From Chthoniobacterales bacterium (GTDB taxonomy: Bacteria; Verrucomicrobiota; Verrucomicrobiia; Chthoniobacterales; UBA10450), in contig JACCXA010000166.1 in assembly GCA_013697365.1 (NCBI GenBank), positions 1 through 14,010 on the forward strand: 14,010 nucleotides of DNA, written 5' to 3'. A program made the position numbers and the translations under genes. Below are positions 6,656-13,365 of this stretch, in pieces. Below the pieces are notes generated by a model. It was not told the origin of the DNA. It saw only the letters and a program-made list of their open reading frames with translations, and did no database searches. Each line of letters opens with the position of its first letter. The stretch's first letter is position 1.

Positions 6656-7093
6656 GTGAACTCACTCGGAAAATATTCAAGTTACGCCTACGCAATCATG
6701 CGCATCATCTTGGGCTTGCTCTTTGCCTGTCATGGTGCCCAAAAACTCTTCGGCATGTTCGGCGGCAAAGGCGGCGCGCAAGGGATGATGCTGGCAGGTG
6801 GCATCATCGAGCTTGCCGGCGGAATTCTGATCGCGCTCGGGTTGTTGACCCGCCCGGCTGCCTTCCTCTCCAGCGGCATGATGGCGGTCGCTTATTTCAT
6901 GGCTCATGCATCTGGAGGTCTCATGCCGATCGTGAACAAGGGCGAACTGGCGGTCGTGTATTGCTTCGTATTTTTATACATGTTCTTCCGCGGCTCCGGC
7001 CCCTTAAGCCTCGATAGCATCCTCGGCGGCCGCGGACACGTGACTGCCGCGGACGAAGTGGGCGGTCCAATGCGAGCCGGTCGCGAGCTTTAA
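6656..7093 (+). CDS. DoxX family membrane protein
   Basis: A 145-residue integral membrane protein of the DoxX family. The motif MRIILGLLFACHGAQKLFGMFGG (residues 15-37) is diagnostic, followed by GGIIELAGGILIALGLLTRPAAFLSSGMMAVAYFMAH (48-84) and a last segment at 98-112 (LAVVYCFVFLYMFF). Four membrane helices are expected. The C-terminal tail after GPLSLDSIL is soluble. DoxX proteins are related to a subunit of archaeal thiosulfate:quinone oxidoreductase, but most bacterial members are uncharacterised and are often associated with quinone or thiol redox stress. The start is GTG 6656; ATG at residue 15 would cut into the first helix, so GTG is preferred. The next gene begins 5 bp after its TAA, so the two are probably co-transcribed. 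Confidence 0.9.
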   Translation: MNSLGKYSSYAYAIMRIILGLLFACHGAQKLFGMFGGKGGAQGMMLAGGIIELAGGILIALGLLTRPAAFLSSGMMAVAYFMAHASGGLMPIVNKGELAVVYCFVFLYMFFRGSGPLSLDSILGGRGHVTAADEVGGPMRAGREL

Positions 7094-7098
7094 TTCCT

Positions 7099-7893
7099 GT
7101 GAGGGCGAAATTTCCCTGGCCGCTCGGATTCGCAATACTCGTGGCGCTCACTCTTTGGCCCCCATCCGGCAGCGCTCAGGAATGGGCCAAGCCGCGCCTG
7201 AACGATTCGCCCCGGCACGGCGAGTGGGTGGAATACAAGTCCGGCGATCGGCCACTGCGCGCGTGGGTTGTTTTTCCCGAGCGGAAAGAGAAGGCGCCAG
7301 TCGTCATCGTAATTCACGAAATCTTCGGGCTGACTGATTGGGTGCGCGGCGTTTGTGATCAGCTCGCGGAAGGAGGCGTCATCGCGATCGCGCCGGATAT
7401 GCTCAGCGGCCAGACGTTCCCGGATGTGGATGGCGCGCGCAAGGCGATCTCTGCTTTGCCAAAAGAACAAGTCATCGCCGACCTAGACGCAACGGCTGAA
7501 TATGCGATTAGGATTCCGGCGTCGAACGGCAACCTGGCCGTTTCCGGCTTTTGCTGGGGTGGCGGTTGGACCTTTGGCTACGCGAGTGTGAATTCGAAGC
7601 TCAAGGCTGCGTATTCGTTTTATGGGCCGGCGTTAAACGATGCGGCGGAGGTGGCGAAAGTTGCCTGCCCGGTCTACGGATTTTACGCCGCGAATGACGA
7701 GCGCGTGAACGCGAGCGTCCCGAAAGGAGAAGAGCTGATGAAGGCCGCCGGGAAAACCTTCGAACCCGTTACCTATGCGGGTGCCGGGCACGGTTTTATG
7801 CGCGCGGGCGAAGCACCGGATGCAACTCCTGAGAACAAGAAAGCGCGCGACGATGCCTGGGCGCGCTGGAAGACGCTGCTGAAGCAGTTGTAG
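7099..7893 (+). CDS. Secreted dienelactone hydrolase family protein
   Basis: A 264-residue alpha/beta hydrolase of the dienelactone hydrolase family, predicted to be exported. The first 26 residues form a Sec signal peptide (MRAKFPWPLGFAILVALTLW, then a small-residue cleavage site at SGSA/Q). The mature part has HEIFGL with Glu74, the nucleophile elbow GFCWGGG with Cys152, Asp200 in YAANDERV and His231 in GAGHGF. This is the Cys-Asp-His triad plus the conserved Glu of dienelactone hydrolases. Substrate is unknown: the secreted members found outside chlorocatechol operons probably act on esters or lactones in the periplasm. It starts at GTG 7099, 5 bp after the DoxX gene, and is followed by a terminator hairpin at 7902-7928. 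Confidence 0.9.
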   Translation: MRAKFPWPLGFAILVALTLWPPSGSAQEWAKPRLNDSPRHGEWVEYKSGDRPLRAWVVFPERKEKAPVVIVIHEIFGLTDWVRGVCDQLAEGGVIAIAPDMLSGQTFPDVDGARKAISALPKEQVIADLDATAEYAIRIPASNGNLAVSGFCWGGGWTFGYASVNSKLKAAYSFYGPALNDAAEVAKVACPVYGFYAANDERVNASVPKGEELMKAAGKTFEPVTYAGAGHGFMRAGEAPDATPENKKARDDAWARWKTLLKQL

Positions 7894-7901
7894 CGAAGTC
7901 T

Positions 7902-7928
7902 GGCGCGACTGCGCGCCGCCGACTTTTT
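7902..7928 (+). terminator. Probable intrinsic terminator of the DoxX/hydrolase unit
   Basis: GGCGCG (7902-7907) and CGCGCC (7912-7917) form a perfect GC stem around an ACTG loop, eight bases after the hydrolase stop codon. Six bases later comes a run of five T (7924-7928). The gap between stem and T-run is longer than in the textbook arrangement. The repeat at 7930 starts directly after the T-run. Confidence 0.55.
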
Positions 7929-7929
7929 C

Positions 7930-8073
7930 GGGGAGCACGGGCAATCTGCCCGTTTGTTCGGCGAGTCTCGCCAAACAAGCTTTGGAACTGCGCCATTGTG
8001 GCTTCGTAAGACTGCTCCCAAAGTCCCGCGCTGAGTAACACCAGCGCCAACGGGCTGGCAGCCCGCGCTCCCC
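7930..8073. repeat. Composite palindromic element (REPIN/MITE-like), GGGGAGC-ended
   Basis: The 144-bp element has inverted ends, GGGGAGCAC (7930-7938) and GCGCTCCCC (8065-8073). Each arm carries its own perfect 6-bp hairpin: CGGGCA-ATC-TGCCCG (7938-7952) on the left and CGGGCT-GGC-AGCCCG (8051-8065) on the right. A further hairpin, TTTGTTCGGCGA with TCGCCAAACAAG, occupies about 7953-7980. CTTTGG near 7980 and CCAAAG near 8020 pair around the centre. Two inverted hairpin modules around a spacer is the layout of REP doublets. It lies between convergent genes: 36 bp after the hydrolase stop and 5 bp before the S46 peptidase stop. Its termini, though not its interior, match the element at 3920-4082. 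Confidence 0.75.
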
Positions 8074-8078
8074 AAAGC

Positions 8079-10178
8079 CTAATTCGACTTCGTCAGCTCA
8101 TCAGCGAGCGCCCCCGCGTCATACACGTTTCGCAGCGCTTCGATGATCGCAGCCGAATGCGTGGAGACGGCCCGCGCCTGCTTGTTGGTATAGATGATAT
8201 CGAGCGCGAGCGATTGAATGTTGCCGTCGAAGATAATCCCAACAAACTCGCCGGCCTTGTTCACAACTGGGCTGCCGCTGCTCCCGCCAATGATATCAGC
8301 CGTGCAGACAAAGTTGTAGGGCGTCTCCATCTTGATGCGATCCTTGCGGTCGAGCCAACGGGGAGGGAGATCGAACGGCGGCTGGTTGTTGTGTTCGGTT
8401 GCGCGTTGGTAGAGGCCGGCGTAGTCCGTGAACGGCGCCACGCGCTGGCCGTTTTCTTCATAGCCTTCGACGGCGCCATAGCTGAGGCGCAGCGTAAAGG
8501 TCGCGTCGGGCGCGTTGGTGGCGCCTTCGGCCGCGAAACGCGCAGCCGCGATCTGCGCATACGCCTGCTGCTTCGCTTCAGTATGTTCCTGGTAAATCTT
8601 GCGCGCGCCCCGCGCGGTCGCATCGATGGCGCGTGCGAGTTCCATCATTGGATCCTTGGCGGCTGCGACGGCGGCCGCTCCACCCTCATACATCTGCTTG
8701 CGGAACGCTACGTCCTTGACCTTCGTTCCCGCGATCAGTTCCTGCGCACGTACGGCCGGCGACTTACCGGCCAGGACGGTCTTCACCATCGGCTCATCAA
8801 CGCCGAACTCCGTCGCAAGATCGTTCAGAGAATCGGTCAGGCGGAGCTTCTCGTAATCGTCGTAGATCGGTGAATCCGAGAACAGATCCAGCTCAAACGA
8901 TTCCCGGCCGGAATCACGAAACTCCTCGAACCGTTCACCGTTCGGTTTCGGCCGCTCGTCCGCAGCGCGCACGAGGAGTCGCGCATATTTGAATGCCATC
9001 CCCGCGAAGCCGCGCGAAGCACGGTAGCTCTTACCGAGCGTCCGTTCCGATTCGTAGTACTGAAACATGCGGCCGTTCTTCGCCTGAGCAGCCTGCGCAG
9101 CGGCGACGCGTTCAAATGCACTTTTCGCCTCACCTGTTTTCAGCGCACCGCGGACTTTCGCTTCGCGTTGCTGCAACGTCTCCGTGATCTCCGGATCGAG
9201 CAGCGCCGCCAGATAGCCGTCGTAACGCTTCCGGTTGTTCTGCACGCCGTGGATGTCGTCATTCGAACGGCGGAGGTTTTCATTGCTGCGCGCTGCAAAG
9301 GAAGTGAGCAGGACCTCGCGGCGATAGTACATCTCGAGCAAACTCGGGATGATGCGGTTGCGTTGGTCGGTTAATTCGGCGGTCGTGAGCTGGCGCGCGG
9401 TCGCTCCCGGGTGCCCGGAGACAAAAACCAGCTCCTTCTCGGTCGGCCCGTCTGCGCTCCACTTAAGGAAAGCCGGTGGCGTGGCGGGCTGGCCGTTCTC
9501 GTAGACTCGGAAAAGGCAGATATCGAGATTGAAGCGGGGATACTCGAAATTGTCGGGGTCGCCGCCGAAAAACGCCGCTTGCTGTTCCGGCGCGAAGACG
9601 ACTCGCACATCGTCATAGCGCTTGTAGCGGTGGAGGTGATATGCGCCACCCTGGTAAAGCGTGACCACATCGGAGCGCAGGCCCGTCTTGTCTTTGCTTT
9701 CCTTTTCGAGATTGGCGATCGCAGCGGTACGCGCGGCGGTCGCCTGCTCCGGTTTCAGGCCGGGTTTAACTGCTCCATTCACGGCAGCCGTCACATCCTC
9801 GATCGACATCAAAACGTTCAACTCGAGGTCCTGGCACTTCAGTTCTTCTTCACGTGTTTTCGCGTAAAAGCCGTCGCGCAGATAGTTGTGCTGCTCGTCG
9901 CCGAGTTTATCGAGCGAATCGGAGCCAACGTGGTGATTGGTGATGACTAAACCATCAGCCGAAACGAAGGAGCCGCTTCCGCCAGTGTTGAAACGCACGC
10001 TCGCTTTCTGCAGATGATCGAGCCACGGCTGCGTCGGCTCGAACTGATATTTCTGCTTCAACTGCGAAGTCGGCGGCGCGGTATAAAGCCACATGCCTTC
10101 GTCGGCGCGCAGCGGCTCGATGACCACCAAAGTGAGGAGTGCGAGAGCGCCTGCACGAGCGAATCGGGAGAAAACCAT
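8079..10178 (-). CDS. S46 family dipeptidyl-peptidase, DPP7-like
   Basis: A serine exopeptidase that removes dipeptides from peptide N-termini in the periplasm. A GTG at 10214 gives 711 residues, but ATG 10178 (residue 13 of that form) gives a cleaner signal peptide, MVFSRFARAGALALLTLVVI, ending near LRA/DEG, so I chose it. Residue numbers here follow the 711-residue form. The chymotrypsin-like active site is His95 in LVITNHHV, Asp231 in NLDICLFRVYENG and Ser646 in GGSSGSP. The residue 18 after the catalytic Ser is Gly664 (FDGN); DPP7-type enzymes have Gly there and DPP11-type, specific for acidic P1 residues, have Arg. That suggests hydrophobic P1 preference. Overall length and the central helical domain (about 270-560) are normal. 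The gene follows the lipoprotein gene by 70 bp (34 bp from the GTG). Confidence 0.95.
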   Translation of the reverse strand: MVFSRFARAGALALLTLVVIEPLRADEGMWLYTAPPTSQLKQKYQFEPTQPWLDHLQKASVRFNTGGSGSFVSADGLVITNHHVGSDSLDKLGDEQHNYLRDGFYAKTREEELKCQDLELNVLMSIEDVTAAVNGAVKPGLKPEQATAARTAAIANLEKESKDKTGLRSDVVTLYQGGAYHLHRYKRYDDVRVVFAPEQQAAFFGGDPDNFEYPRFNLDICLFRVYENGQPATPPAFLKWSADGPTEKELVFVSGHPGATARQLTTAELTDQRNRIIPSLLEMYYRREVLLTSFAARSNENLRRSNDDIHGVQNNRKRYDGYLAALLDPEITETLQQREAKVRGALKTGEAKSAFERVAAAQAAQAKNGRMFQYYESERTLGKSYRASRGFAGMAFKYARLLVRAADERPKPNGERFEEFRDSGRESFELDLFSDSPIYDDYEKLRLTDSLNDLATEFGVDEPMVKTVLAGKSPAVRAQELIAGTKVKDVAFRKQMYEGGAAAVAAAKDPMMELARAIDATARGARKIYQEHTEAKQQAYAQIAAARFAAEGATNAPDATFTLRLSYGAVEGYEENGQRVAPFTDYAGLYQRATEHNNQPPFDLPPRWLDRKDRIKMETPYNFVCTADIIGGSSGSPVVNKAGEFVGIIFDGNIQSLALDIIYTNKQARAVSTHSAAIIEALRNVYDAGALADELTKSN

Positions 10179-10248
10179 AGCCGCAACGGTAGAACTGCTT
10201 TGGCGCGGCGTCACGCTTGCAGATGCGCCTTGACGCGTTTGTCCGGAC

Positions 10249-10719
10249 TCAGGGCCCCCCGGCGACCTGCGAGTGGCTGGACCAATGGATCGCGCGAATG
10301 CGCCAGCCGTTCTCAGTTTTTGCCAGGAGCATCAGCTCCGCGTTCTCTGCGTTGACTTCGCGACTTTGGAACCGGCCAGTGCTTCGGCCGGTCGACGTGG
10401 TCCAGGCGATCGCGCCCTCCTGCCGCACGATCATCGCCCCGCGTGTGCTCGGCACGGCCTGGGCGAACTCAATGTCGGACTTGAGATGCCCGCCCTCGTA
10501 TTCCGCGCGCGTTTCGGAATGCCCGCTTTCAAGGATCTGCGCATCGGGCGCTAACAGATTCAGCACGGCCCCGCGATCGCCCTTGGCCAGAGCTTCATGA
10601 AATGCACTAACCGTGTTCGCAATCGCTTCCCGATCAGGTGCCGTCGGAATCGGGCGGCGGCAGGAGCCAAGCACGGCGAGCGCGATGGTGACGCAGAGGA
10701 GGGCGGCGCAGCCCCTCAC
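10249..10719 (-). CDS. NTF2-like (SnoaL/DUF4440-type) lipoprotein
   Basis: A 156-residue predicted lipoprotein. I place the start at GTG 10719 because it overlaps the upstream TGA by 4 nt, has AAAGG about 8 nt upstream, and yields a correct signal: MRGCAALLCVTIALAVLGSC with lipobox L-G-S-C (Cys20). A longer frame from 10818 would bury this signal. The mature part is a small cystatin/NTF2-like fold: IANTVSAFHEALAKGDRGAVLNLLAPDAQILESG is the usual DUF4440 opening, EYEGGHLKSDIEFAQAV its middle, and ENAELMLLAKTENGWRIRAIHWS the closing strands. Such domains bind small ligands or act as scaffolds; no catalytic residues can be assigned. Being coupled to the DUF4198 gene and downstream of a metal pump, it may assist periplasmic metal handling. 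Confidence 0.8.
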   Translation of the reverse strand: MRGCAALLCVTIALAVLGSCRRPIPTAPDREAIANTVSAFHEALAKGDRGAVLNLLAPDAQILESGHSETRAEYEGGHLKSDIEFAQAVPSTRGAMIVRQEGAIAWTTSTGRSTGRFQSREVNAENAELMLLAKTENGWRIRAIHWSSHSQVAGGP

Positions 10720-11540
10720 GGCTTTGCCTTTACCTCGAAGGTCAGCGTGACAAAATCGCTTTCCCAGTCTGCTTCGCTGCGCGTCGATTTGCGTAAGTCG
10801 ATGCCGCGCAGGAGCCATCCTCCTGCCTTGTTCACGGGGAAGACGACGCGCCCGGCCGCATCAGTTTTTCGTGTCTCGCCTTTCTTTTCCCCGGCGGCCA
10901 GGGCGTTCAAGGAGAAGTCCGCATGCGGGGCGCCATCTTTCAGAACGCGCACCGGAAACTCGTCGCCCTCTCGCAGTGCGGTCGGATCTTTTTCCGGCAC
11001 AATCTCGAGGCCGGTCCCTATCGGCTCCGCCCACGACGGGTCTGCGGGCGGTTCACCGACAAGAACGAAAGTCTTCATGTGCTTGGCGTAAAGTTCACGC
11101 CAGCGCTTGGGCTCTTTCGCCTCCTTCCACAACTTCCGGATTTCGGAAGATGCATCCACCTCGTCGAGATATTCCTCGACGAGCGCGGCTTCGAGTTCGA
11201 TCGCTTTTGCCGGCAGCTTGATGGAATAAGTCGCGACGCCCGCCTGCGCCGGCGTTGTCTTAATGACCAGCGACTTCTCGCGCGCCGAGAGGTCGGTCAC
11301 GTCGAACGTCTGACCCGCGAGACGATACGTTGCGCTTTCCACGCGCTCCCGCTTCGGTCCGGTCTCGAACTCGGGGAACGCCATGCTACTCGTCAGGTTC
11401 AGCGTCGCGCTCTCCAACTGTTCGACGTGGAAGCGGTCGGGTAGGAGCCAGGTATCGTGTGAGCGCGCTACGCTCGGGACGAAGGCCGCTAGCACCGATA
11501 CGATTAAGAGACCTGCGTTCTGCTTAGTGATCATGATCAT
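10716..11540 (-). CDS. DUF4198 periplasmic protein (NikK-like metal-uptake/handling component)
   Basis: A 274-residue exported DUF4198 protein. The signal peptide (MIMITKQNAGLLIVSVLAAF, then PSVARS) leaves a mature N-terminus beginning HDTWLLP (residues 28-34), the family hallmark: the N-terminal His in related nickel/cobalt transport components (NikK-type) takes part in metal binding. Further family segments are MKTFVLVGEP (155-164), GTGLEIVPEKDP (175-186), the beta-rich TDAAGRVVFPVNKAGGWLLRG (226-246) and DWESDFVTLTFEV (258-270). Two ATGs, 11540 and 11534, both lie within the last codons of the upstream gene; either leaves the signal peptide intact. The downstream lipoprotein GTG overlaps its stop. 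In this operon it probably binds copper or another divalent metal, rather than being nickel-specific. Confidence 0.88.
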   Translation of the reverse strand: MIMITKQNAGLLIVSVLAAFVPSVARSHDTWLLPDRFHVEQLESATLNLTSSMAFPEFETGPKRERVESATYRLAGQTFDVTDLSAREKSLVIKTTPAQAGVATYSIKLPAKAIELEAALVEEYLDEVDASSEIRKLWKEAKEPKRWRELYAKHMKTFVLVGEPPADPSWAEPIGTGLEIVPEKDPTALREGDEFPVRVLKDGAPHADFSLNALAAGEKKGETRKTDAAGRVVFPVNKAGGWLLRGIDLRKSTRSEADWESDFVTLTFEVKAKP

Positions 11541-12492
11541 GTTTTTTCTCTGAGTCTTGCTTCGCCGGGACGAGTGCCATTCCGCACTTCGGGCATTTAC
11601 CCAACGCCTTTTGTTTTACCTCGGAATGCATCGGACAGGTGTAGTCGCCAGCGGCGGTCGCGGCAGTATTCGATCCTGCCTTCACCTCGATTCCGAATGC
11701 GGCGTAAACCTCACGTCCATCGATCTGAGTTTGCAGGAACAATTTTTGAAACCCCGGCTTCTCCGGCTCCACATGGAAGCTCAACTCCGGACCGCCACGC
11801 TCTGTCGCTGTTGCCGGCTCCTTTCCCATCGGATGCACATGCGTGACGGACTCCAGATTCTCTGGAAACGCGACCATGTGCGCGTACGCGCCCATCACCG
11901 GCTCGAGCCCGGTGAAATCCTTTCCGTCCGGAGTGGTGGCTTTGATCCTAACTATGGTCGCCTTTCCGCTTTCCAACGGCCCATTATTTTCAGTCGTTAG
12001 GCTGAAGCGATAGCCGTCCGCTTCCGCCGTCGCATTCAACGCCTTGTTCTTCGTGGCGGGCGGCCCTTGTACCTTCACCTCAGCCTTCGCGTATTCCTGT
12101 TGGCCAGTGGCGACCGGCACCACATCAGCCCAGACGTGATACGTCCCGCCAAAGCGCGGGCTGAAATCGAAGCGGTAATCGCCTGGCGTATCGCCCGCGA
12201 CAGGGTGCTCGTGGTGATAATCGGTCAGCGTTTCGTCCACCACGAGCAGGTGCAGCTTTTCTGTATGCGCTACCTCCAGCTCGGCGAGCGTAACGGATTT
12301 TCCATCTTGGCCGGTAAGACGCAGAATCGTTGACGCGGTTTTTCCCGACGCGTGGCCCGAAGGCGAGACAAGCTCCGCCTTGACGGAGTTCGCTGGAGCC
12401 GAATGATCGTGCTGCGCGTGCGCCGCCGCGCCGAAGAGGACCGGCGTCGCAGCTAGCAGCCGCGCGAGAGTTAGATGATATGATTTAGCCAC
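11524..12492 (-). CDS. Periplasmic heavy-metal-binding protein with duplicated His-Pro domain and C-terminal HMBD
   Basis: A 322-residue exported protein. The signal peptide ends at AHA/Q (residues 24-27), after which the mature chain starts QHDHS. Residues about 38-142 and 150-271 look like two copies of one beta-rich domain. Each has a DGK...T-L segment, then a His-containing strand (HTEKLHLLVVDETL; YAHMVAFPENL), then a His-Pro motif (YHHEHP at 92-97; THVHP at 217-221), and ends in EYAKAEVKV or VYAAFGIEVK. Residues 284-309 are a heavy-metal-binding domain (YTCPMHS ... GKCPKCGMALVP; Cys286, His289, Cys300, Cys303), known mainly from CusB and P-type ATPases. The tail ends HDHDH. There is no membrane-fusion domain. 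The start is GTG 12492, the only candidate after the upstream stop. It is probably a periplasmic copper/heavy-metal sink or chaperone for the RND pump. Confidence 0.8.
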   Translation of the reverse strand: MAKSYHLTLARLLAATPVLFGAAAHAQHDHSAPANSVKAELVSPSGHASGKTASTILRLTGQDGKSVTLAELEVAHTEKLHLLVVDETLTDYHHEHPVAGDTPGDYRFDFSPRFGGTYHVWADVVPVATGQQEYAKAEVKVQGPPATKNKALNATAEADGYRFSLTTENNGPLESGKATIVRIKATTPDGKDFTGLEPVMGAYAHMVAFPENLESVTHVHPMGKEPATATERGGPELSFHVEPEKPGFQKLFLQTQIDGREVYAAFGIEVKAGSNTAATAAGDYTCPMHSEVKQKALGKCPKCGMALVPAKQDSEKKHDHDH

Positions 12493-12504
12493 TGGCGTTG
12501 TTCG

Positions 12505-12951
12505 TTACTTTGCCGGCGTCAACTGCTTCTCCAGAAGTGCCATGGTCGACTGCAACGTTTTCAAACTTGAGTCGACTTTCGAGAAGTCCTTCGCGTCCGC
12601 CGCGGTGTGGACTTTCTCCGAAGCGGTAAGGGCATTCTTCAGCGCGCCGTCGAGCCGGGTTTTGTCGGCCCCTTGCGCTCCGTGATTCTCCTGAATTTGT
12701 TTCAGCGCGACGGCGAGCTTCTCCTGCTCGTTGTGGATGGGTTCGTGCTCTTTCGCGGCCGCTGCGGTTTCGATTCCTTTTAGAGAAGTTTGTGCTGTTT
12801 TCCACGCATCGATTACCGAACCGGACTCGGCAGCAGCATGCTTGTGATCGTGTCCTTCGTGCGCGCGGACGGTCGAAAATGGCAGTGCGATGGCAGCGAT
12901 AGTGCTGAGCACGGCTGCGATGTTTTGATGGATAAGTGATGTGGTTTTCAT
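12505..12951 (-). CDS. Small His-rich helical periplasmic protein
   Basis: A 148-residue exported protein I do not recognise as a named family. ATG 12951 is the preferred start; the frame could extend only to a TTG at 12966. The signal peptide (MKTTSLIHQNIAAVLSTIAA and on to STVRA, about residue 30) leaves a mature N-terminus HEGHDHKHAAAE, dense in His and Asp and a likely metal ligand. The remainder (about 45-145) is Ala/Lys/Glu-rich, without Cys, Trp-poor (one Trp) and strongly helical, suggesting a two- or three-helix bundle similar in shape to small periplasmic metal-binding or cytochrome c'-like bundles. Its stop is 12 bp before the HMBD protein start. Its His-rich N-terminus fits the metal-efflux context. 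Function is unassigned. Confidence 0.75.
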   Translation of the reverse strand: MKTTSLIHQNIAAVLSTIAAIALPFSTVRAHEGHDHKHAAAESGSVIDAWKTAQTSLKGIETAAAAKEHEPIHNEQEKLAVALKQIQENHGAQGADKTRLDGALKNALTASEKVHTAADAKDFSKVDSSLKTLQSTMALLEKQLTPAK

Positions 12952-13008
12952 GGTTGTGGTGGTCAATGGGACACTGCGGTTGGGTTGTTTATTCAGAGAA
13001 AGAGGGGG

Positions 13009-13359
13009 TCAAAGCTGCACGCCGAAAGACTTGAGGAAGGCAAGCATGGCGAAGTAGGTGACAACCGTCGCCGACGACGCCAGCGCGAGCGCTACTGGGA
13101 AAGAAAAGTTCCAACGCAGAAGGAGCGCAGGCAGGAGAGCAAAGAGGACGAGCGATGGAAGGGCCAACCAAAAAACGCCGGTGGAAAAGCGCGCGAGGCG
13201 GACCGCATCACGCGTCTCGCGCCAGAGCCAGATCATGGCGAGCATCGAAACGGTCGGCAGCGAAGCGACGAGCGCGCCAAAGAGCGAGCTGCGTTTCGCA
13301 ATTTCGGAGACTGCGAAGATGAGCAAGGCCGAGAGCAGGATCTTGATGAGTGGTTGCAT
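13009..13359 (-). CDS. DUF3147 family membrane protein
   Basis: A 116-residue integral membrane protein of the DUF3147 type. Four hydrophobic segments are visible: residues about 3-18 (PLIKILLSALLIFAVS), 29-46 (ALVASLPTVSMLAMIWLW), 62-82 (VFWLALPSLVLFALLPALLL) and 89-110 (ALALASSATVVTYFAMLAFLKS). The segment SEIAKRSSLFGALVASLPTVS is characteristic of the family. No function is established; homologues are often seen next to RND metal pumps, from memory. It starts at ATG 13359, six bases after the RND gene stop, so it is co-transcribed and probably translationally linked. It has no metal-binding His/Cys cluster, so it may be a structural or stabilising accessory of the pump. Confidence 0.82.
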   Translation of the reverse strand: MQPLIKILLSALLIFAVSEIAKRSSLFGALVASLPTVSMLAMIWLWRETRDAVRLARFSTGVFWLALPSLVLFALLPALLLRWNFSFPVALALASSATVVTYFAMLAFLKSFGVQL

Positions 13360-13365
13360 GGAAAC

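Noticed and set aside
8157..8873. Plus-strand frame of about 240 codons within the S46 peptidase gene
   Set aside because: It is antisense to the catalytic region of a clear S46 peptidase, has no recognisable motif, and reads like a shadow frame.
9411..9950. Plus-strand frame of about 180 codons within the S46 peptidase gene
   Set aside because: Also antisense to conserved peptidase sequence; no promoter, domain or signal supports it.
10720..10818. N-terminal extension of the NTF2-like lipoprotein gene (start at 10818)
   Set aside because: It would bury the lipoprotein signal inside the protein; the GTG at 10719 gives a proper lipobox and a 4-nt coupled overlap.
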